From Rhododendron vialii (lineage: Eukaryota; Streptophyta; Magnoliopsida; Ericales; Ericaceae): 64,000 nucleotides of DNA. The notes below the pieces were generated by a model that was not told where the DNA came from, ran no database searches, and was given only the letters and a program-made list of their open reading frames with translations. Shown one piece after another: positions 59,001-64,000 of this stretch (within the stretch, counting starts at the first letter, position 1; each line of letters opens with the position of its first letter). The stretch spans positions 28,850,001 to 28,914,000 of the forward strand of contig NC_080568.1 in the NCBI RefSeq assembly GCF_030253575.1, given 5' to 3'. The position numbers and the translations under genes were made by a program.

Positions 59001-62000
59001 ATATGAAAATAAAATCAGTCAAGAAGTTTTGAAAGTTGAAAATATCTTACTTCCAATAATTACCCTTTAAGATCGGGAAAATTCTCATTAAGTATCACTT
59101 TTCCCACAATGGTTAAGTATTTAAAGATATTTTATACACGTATTCATGTATACTCTCGATACGCTCCTTAGGCGCTCCCAACCTTAGGAGCTTCTAGGTG
59201 CCTCTGCTCCTCTGCACCAGCTTCCGCTCCCGCTTCGTGCTACTAAGTACTAGAATGCATGATGCTAACCTGGAACAAGGATTCTAGGGAAGAAAATACT
59301 TTTTCATCGACTATGCATAATCCAACACGAACCTTAGCAGCCTCGGCCACAATATCAGGAAGCTCCATAGCAGTAACATCATTTAGTGCAGGGAGTGAGT
59401 TCGCCACCAGAACAACCTGCAAAACATCCTCATTACTCATGGAAGGCTTTCAGATAAAGCCAAGTAAGGCCAAAAGGAACATCCATAGTTGTCAACCACT
59501 CATGTGTAGCAAATCATTATATACTTCTAAAAAAAACAGGTTGAATGAAATAGGTAAGTAACCAAAAAAAAATATTGTGCAGAGTCTGGCATTGTACCAA
59601 TACCACATTACTCATAACAATTGAAAAGAAAAAACCTGTCACATTCGCTCCTTTACATATCGTTAGACCCAAAAGGTATGTCTCAGTCTTGTACCTAAAA
59701 TAGGCCTTCAGAGCTTCAAACACAAGTATCACATCACCGCACTTGGACCCAGATACACACATAAAAACATGGAAATGAATTGGAGCACCGTGGGAAGATT
59801 TTTTTGAAGTCATGTGACAAGAGTGCACCTTGGCCACAGAAACACTAAAAAAGTGCAGTACAACCTCATTAATCCTGCGCCTTTTAATCCCTTCCAAATT
59901 TCTGTTCGCAGAAAAGTCCTCTATGAACAGATATTTTTCGCTGAGTAGTTAAGACTTCAGCGTTATGAAGTCTCCTTTATTCAGGGAAACCCAAATCTAC
60001 TGGACACTACCCAAAGAAGCGTTACTTGTGTGCTATAATTCTAAGTCATGTCATATGATAAAGTATAAGACGTCTAATGTGTCCAATATCCTAAGGGCGT
60101 TGAGTTTAGCGCCTACTAGACCCAATATCTTCCACACTGACTTTGAATGTGGCAATTAATACACCACCATGTTTCACAGTCATTGCGCATCAATCATTCG
60201 ATACTGAGATTTAAAAAAACAATTGCATAATAATCAACCTTTAACAATTTTTAACAATCATAATTCATCTGTCAGATCCTCTTCTTTCCTATGAGTCTTT
60301 TGCACATAGCAATACAACTTCATCAAATCAGATATCAACAAATTGGTAACAAGTCAAACTTTAATTGAAAGATTCAGAACCATTTCATTAGCACTGTGGG
60401 AAAAAAAATTTACTTCAGTTCCCCGTCGGAGGAGCTCCCGTGCTAGCGGAAGCATTCCCAGGACTACGTCAGCACCAGCGTTGTCCACAAAGAGCAATGC
60501 TCTTTTATGTGGGTGGGGTTTCTTTTCCCCCGACCCTAATACTCTCTCTTTAAAAAGATCAAAATCATCGACCTGAAATGCACGAACAAAAGCTTTATAG
60601 CTAGTTTCTTACAATAGAATATCCTCCAATTATATTGATTTCTTTCCAGTTGACCTACCCGCCAAGGTCTTTGCATCTTGTTGCGACTCATTCTATATAT
60701 TTCAATAATTGTTCCTTTATGGTAGAGATCAACACAGGCACGAGACCCCCAATCAAAGATGTTTGCAGCAAGAACACCTTCAATTAGTGTAAGCAGCCTT
60801 GCTTCCTGCAGATAAAGGAATGCTGAAGACAATTAGCAGAATAAGGGAGAGGGTGCCAAATAAGGGTCATCATCGGGCCGGGCCGGGCCAGCCCGCCAAT
60901 GTACTACCCAAGCCCGCCCACGGGCCGGGCCGATCGGGCTTTTTCTTTTTTGCGGGCCGGGCTACCTACTATAAATTGAAGCCCAAACCCGGCCTGCGGG
61001 CTAGCCCAATTGACGGGCTAGCGGGCCAAAAACCGGGCGGGCCACCGGGCGGGCTTAAATTTCCTTGAGAAAGGGAAAAAAGAAAGGATTTTGTGGGATT
61101 TGGGGCTAATGCGCGGGCCCGTGGGCGGGCTTTTGGACGGGTACCACAGGCGGGCCGAGTAAAAATTTATAGGCCCGAGCCCGCCCATTACAAACTATGG
61201 GCCGGGTAAAAGCCCGATGGGCCGGGCGGGCTTAGGGCGGGCCGCGGGCCTTCGGGCCAAATGATGACCCTTAGTGCCAAAGGGTACAAACTAAGGATGG
61301 AAAAAAAAACCCGAATGAGCACTTCTGCAACTATCTTTTATTGATCTCAGCAACATTATATGTACCTCATTCATACTATCAAGCTCCATTAGCAGGTCAG
61401 GTAGTACGGCAAGAGATGCCTCATTTTCCCTATCACATGCCATGGAAAAGAGAAAAATAGCAGTGAAAGGGTGTTAATAAAAACATGTGTGCATGTTAGT
61501 GGGTAACTGAATGCATAGATTCTATAGAAGCTCCAGTCTGAGTACTTAATAACCAAGCTAGATCCAAAAATAATGTCAGTTTGTCTGCTGAGACAAGTTA
61601 TATGAGGTTACTAATGATAGTACAAACAGAAAGAAAAGATCAGTTGTCTACTGAGACAAGTTACATGTGGTTACTACTGATGGTACAAACACAAAGAAAT
61701 AGTTATATGGTTATAGGTGGATACCTTTGTTTTATGCTTCTATAGGCATCAACAAATTGGAACTCCCTCAAGCACTCTTCCCTTAGTTCCAACAGATTGG
61801 CCAGCCCCAACTTTCCATATGCAGCAGGCTCCTCCATCAACCTATTTCACAAAACAGAGTTTTTGAGGAAGTGAACAACTTTATACCTCATTTGAGTTGT
61901 CCAAAAACTATTTCTCCAGACTTATCACCATTCACCAGTGGAAGCAACAGAAAGGGTCTCGTGGTTCCAATCTTTTTCACCAGCGACCAGTATTTAATAG

Positions 62001-64000
62001 ATAGCTTTATAAGTTAGTATTTAAGCACAAAATCATGACCTATAACAGGTGAAAGTTTTAAAACCATCAAAATGACAAAACATCCATGATGAGGATTTCT
62101 TGAGTAAGGTTGACAAACAACACTAACGAGGCAAGCAGTAAGCACCTAGACTTGGAGATTGTTAAATGAGTCAAATTAGGCTAGATCACCACCATGCAAA
62201 ACTAAAAGACATCACAGGTATGACAATTCTCTAAGACAAACCAACAAATTCATGGCAAAGTCAACGTAATAGAATTTATCTGCTAGAAATTGCCCAGAAG
62301 GCTGCAGACCCATCTAAAGATTTAGGCACTTTGCGAAGGAAAAGTTCAAAGTCGTTCCATTTATGTACTTCCCTTACTCTCCCCCATGTGAATTTGTACA
62401 CTACTTTTCCCAGGTTAGCATTTTCTACAAAAGCAAGATCTCAAATCTAACCAAGGATATGCAATAATGCTTATCAGTTTGTAGATACCTTGCCAGGTGA
62501 GCAGAAAATGCACGAGCAAATGCATCACCCCTCCGTTTGGCATCTTCGGTTCCACCTTCACTTGCTACTGCCTACATAATTATCAAAATTCTTACCATTA
62601 TAATCTTGAAAAATATCTTGTTTATTTTGTTAACAAATACGTGACAATTCAAAAACGCATGGCATGTTGATAATAAATCAACGATGACATGAAAAAATGG
62701 CTAGCGCATTTAGGACCTCGACTTCATATCACTATGTTGCCTTCCATTTGTTTGCTTGCCATATATTCTACACAATCAATTAAACCATTATGCTTAGCCT
62801 GATTGCCTAGTAGTTGTTAGAAAGAGATGAAACTAAGAATCTTGACTTTAAAATTCCAAAGCCAACTGCTGCTGCACTTGACTTTTTTTTTCCTCGAGTT
62901 TGAATGTCTTGATTATGCAATCAGGTTCCATTGTAGTCCATGATTAAAACCAGAGAGTTCACTCATTAATAACTTTTTGATCACAAACTGATGTTGATTG
63001 ATATGATGAGGAACAGAGAACTTGTAACTGCAAGGGTGGTTCCAGGATAATAAAAATTTCATGGTTTACCTTATCAACAAGGTCTGGCAAATGCTCTGAC
63101 AGCACAGTGAACCAATACCTACAACGAAGTGGACAACCGCAATAAATTCGGAAATACTATAATTGTGATGCTCTTACTGACAACTACATATAAATATCAT
63201 AAACTAAACGAAAATAACATCCATCAACTCACTCTAGCTCACCGTGATCAGCAAGATCTATAGTGTTGGGTTCATATCTGTAGAAAGGAGATCAATAGAC
63301 ATTAGACTATAGCATGATGAGCTCTATTTGATAATTGACTTTTGTTTTACATATTGAAATGCTTACCAAGGTATAGTCAATCATTGCAAATTCAAGCATT
63401 TCGCAGATATGAGCAATTTCAAGTTTATTACAGCAAACAGTTCCAAAAATAAAGAACAAAAAAGTTAAAAGCACGCTTAAGCTCACCATAATAAGCACTG
63501 AATAAATAAAGAATTTGAGAAAAAAAATTCATTTGTTTCTGGCTAGTGATTGAATTGTATCAGTAGGTCGAGTGACTGGAGGATTATCACTTCTTCGTAG
63601 AGAAAGAGATGCACAGAAAATGCAGCAATGCAACAAAAAACCTGATTCAACAACTTGAAGATGACTGCTATCATGAAGAGAAACAAGAACTTTATGAGAA
63701 CCTTTAAGACTAACGCCTCACCACTAATCCAATAATCAGAAAATGAGAAAAGGTGACTCGACACGAGAAATTGGATATAAACTCCAAACAACCTGATTTA
63801 CGCAGAAGGAACACTAGATGACACATTGAACAATACCACGTATGGAGGAAAAGAAAACAACGCTGTTTCAAAATTTTGCATACGTTTTTGGGTCTGCCAA
63901 TAATGGAAACACCTCCAAAGTGGGTACAAGATGGAGAACACCGACGTTGAGGTTACTTGCATCGGAACGCAAAGTATCTCCCTTGGATGATGGGACTTCA
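56013..64000 (-). CDS. PANK2: Pantothenate kinase 2, C-terminal part with DUF89 phosphatase domain (runs off the right edge)
   Basis: Twelve minus-strand exons are in view: >64000-63884, 63277-63233, 63118-63070, 62571-62489, 61841-61725, 61429-61366, 60805-60659, 60572-60414, 59416-59333, 57691-57497, 57094-57023, 56129-56013. They encode the last 415 residues. Plant PANK2 joins an N-terminal pantothenate kinase (first step of CoA synthesis) to a DUF89 damage-control phosphatase that removes phosphate from 4'-phosphopantetheine and its damaged forms. Visible marks are LNVGVLHLVPTLEVFPLLAD at the linker, GVLAANIFDWGSRACVDLYH, the metal-site motif FVDNAGAD, VVLVANSLPALNDVTAMELP, VVENGCGSPCIDLRQVSSEL and LEGMGRSLHTNYNAQFKCDA. 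The DN and later Asp of DNAGAD are kept, so the phosphatase is probably active; recalled homologs have DNSGAD. The tail YEPASSDLQSSSLC ends at TAG 56013-56015. The kinase domain lies beyond the window. Introns hold a Stowaway and two good hAT elements. Confidence 0.95.
57209..57425. mobile_element. Stowaway MITE in a PANK2 intron
   Basis: CTCTTTGCGTCCCACCCC at the left and GTGGGACGGAGGGAG, followed by TA, at the right are inverted termini of the Stowaway type. The left TA is lost. About 217 bp. Confidence 0.65.
58086..58798. mobile_element. Non-autonomous hAT element in a PANK2 intron
   Basis: CAGGGCTGGCCCT at the left pairs with AGGGCCGGCCCAT at the right. The flanks CGTACTAG (58078-58085) and CTTACTAG (58799-58806) are an 8-bp duplication with one mismatch. 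No transposase frame in 713 bp. Confidence 0.65.
58808..59250. mobile_element. Inverted-repeat-ended element next to the hAT insertion
   Basis: ACTTAGTAGCAGGA at the left is mirrored by GTGCTACTAAGT at the right. ACTAGA flanks both ends. The interior has several GGGAGCTT/GCTCCC and GCGCTCCC words at both ends. It directly abuts the element at 58086-58798. Confidence 0.5.
60861..61273. mobile_element. GGGCC-rich hAT MITE in a PANK2 intron
   Basis: Ends TAAGGGTCATCAT and ATGATGACCCTTA are perfect inverted repeats flanked by a perfect 8-bp duplication GTGCCAAA (60853-60860 and 61274-61281). The 413-bp interior is packed with CGGGCC, GGGCCGGGC and GGGCGGGC words on both strands, far more GC-rich than the surrounding DNA. 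Confidence 0.9.
61578..61700. repeat. 63-bp tandem duplication in a PANK2 intron
   Basis: CTGAGACAAGTTATATGAGG ... GATAGTACAAACAGAAAGAA and CTGAGACAAGTTACATGTGG ... GATGGTACAAACACAAAGAA are adjacent diverged copies (about 61578-61637 and 61641-61700). Confidence 0.8.

Noticed and set aside
59517-59897. Minus-strand frame of 126 codons in a PANK2 intron
   Set aside because: It lies between PANK2 exons with good splice sites, and its translation has no family resemblance.
60799-61068. GC-rich open frame with Gly/Pro-rich translation
   Set aside because: It is created by the GGGCC-rich hAT MITE, whose ends and target duplication explain the sequence.
1-64000. CRISPR arrays, operons, ribosome binding sites, organellar or viral inserts
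   Set aside because: Introns, plant gene families and MITEs show nuclear plant DNA. No regularly spaced repeat array, organelle gene or viral gene was seen.

Overview
The window is nuclear DNA from a flowering plant, very probably a eudicot. Six spliced protein genes with GT-AG introns (plus one GC-AG intron) and plant-type products lie in AT-rich intergenic DNA full of small non-autonomous transposons, SINE relics and CT/GA microsatellites. I cannot name the species. Nothing prokaryotic, organellar, viral or CRISPR-like was seen.

Layout. 1-2960: intergenic DNA leading into a locally duplicated upstream region. 2961-7412 (+): CASP-like membrane protein of the 4A type, 3 exons. 7413-15250: repeat-rich intergenic DNA. 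16168-20488 (+): HT1-like Raf-type protein kinase, 3 exons. 20865-22310 (+): decayed L1-type LINE. 22718-22797 (+): tRNA-Leu(UAG). 24564-31677 (+): exosome subunit RRP40, 9 coding exons plus a probable 5'UTR exon. 31678-38323: MITE-rich intergenic DNA. 38324-40992 (+): R2R3-MYB of the WER/GL1-like type, 3 exons. 41328-42150: a MITE with a hAT element inserted at its edge. 44766-48599: a diverged tandem duplication carrying later insertions. 49551-51475 (-): RCD1-family SRO protein (PARP-like plus RST), about 4 exons. 52188-54522: more repeats. 56013 to beyond 64000 (-): the C-terminal 415 codons of bifunctional pantothenate kinase 2 (12 exons in view), with the DUF89 phosphatase domain complete and the kinase domain off the right edge.

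The six genes belong to unrelated housekeeping or regulatory pathways (RNA turnover, CoA synthesis, signalling, stress response, epidermal or pigment regulation, membrane domain proteins). Nothing suggests a cluster.

The most unusual structure is the tandem duplication. Both copies end at the same bases. The junction is filled by about 50 bp that appears copied from exon 3 of the MYB gene 5.6 kb upstream (35 bp, 1 mismatch) and from the start of the repeat unit itself. Copy B later received a 789-bp, 9-bp-TSD palindromic element whose arms are themselves palindromic, and a roughly 105-bp MITE. Copy A preserves both empty sites. All homology and family calls were made by eye, without database searches.
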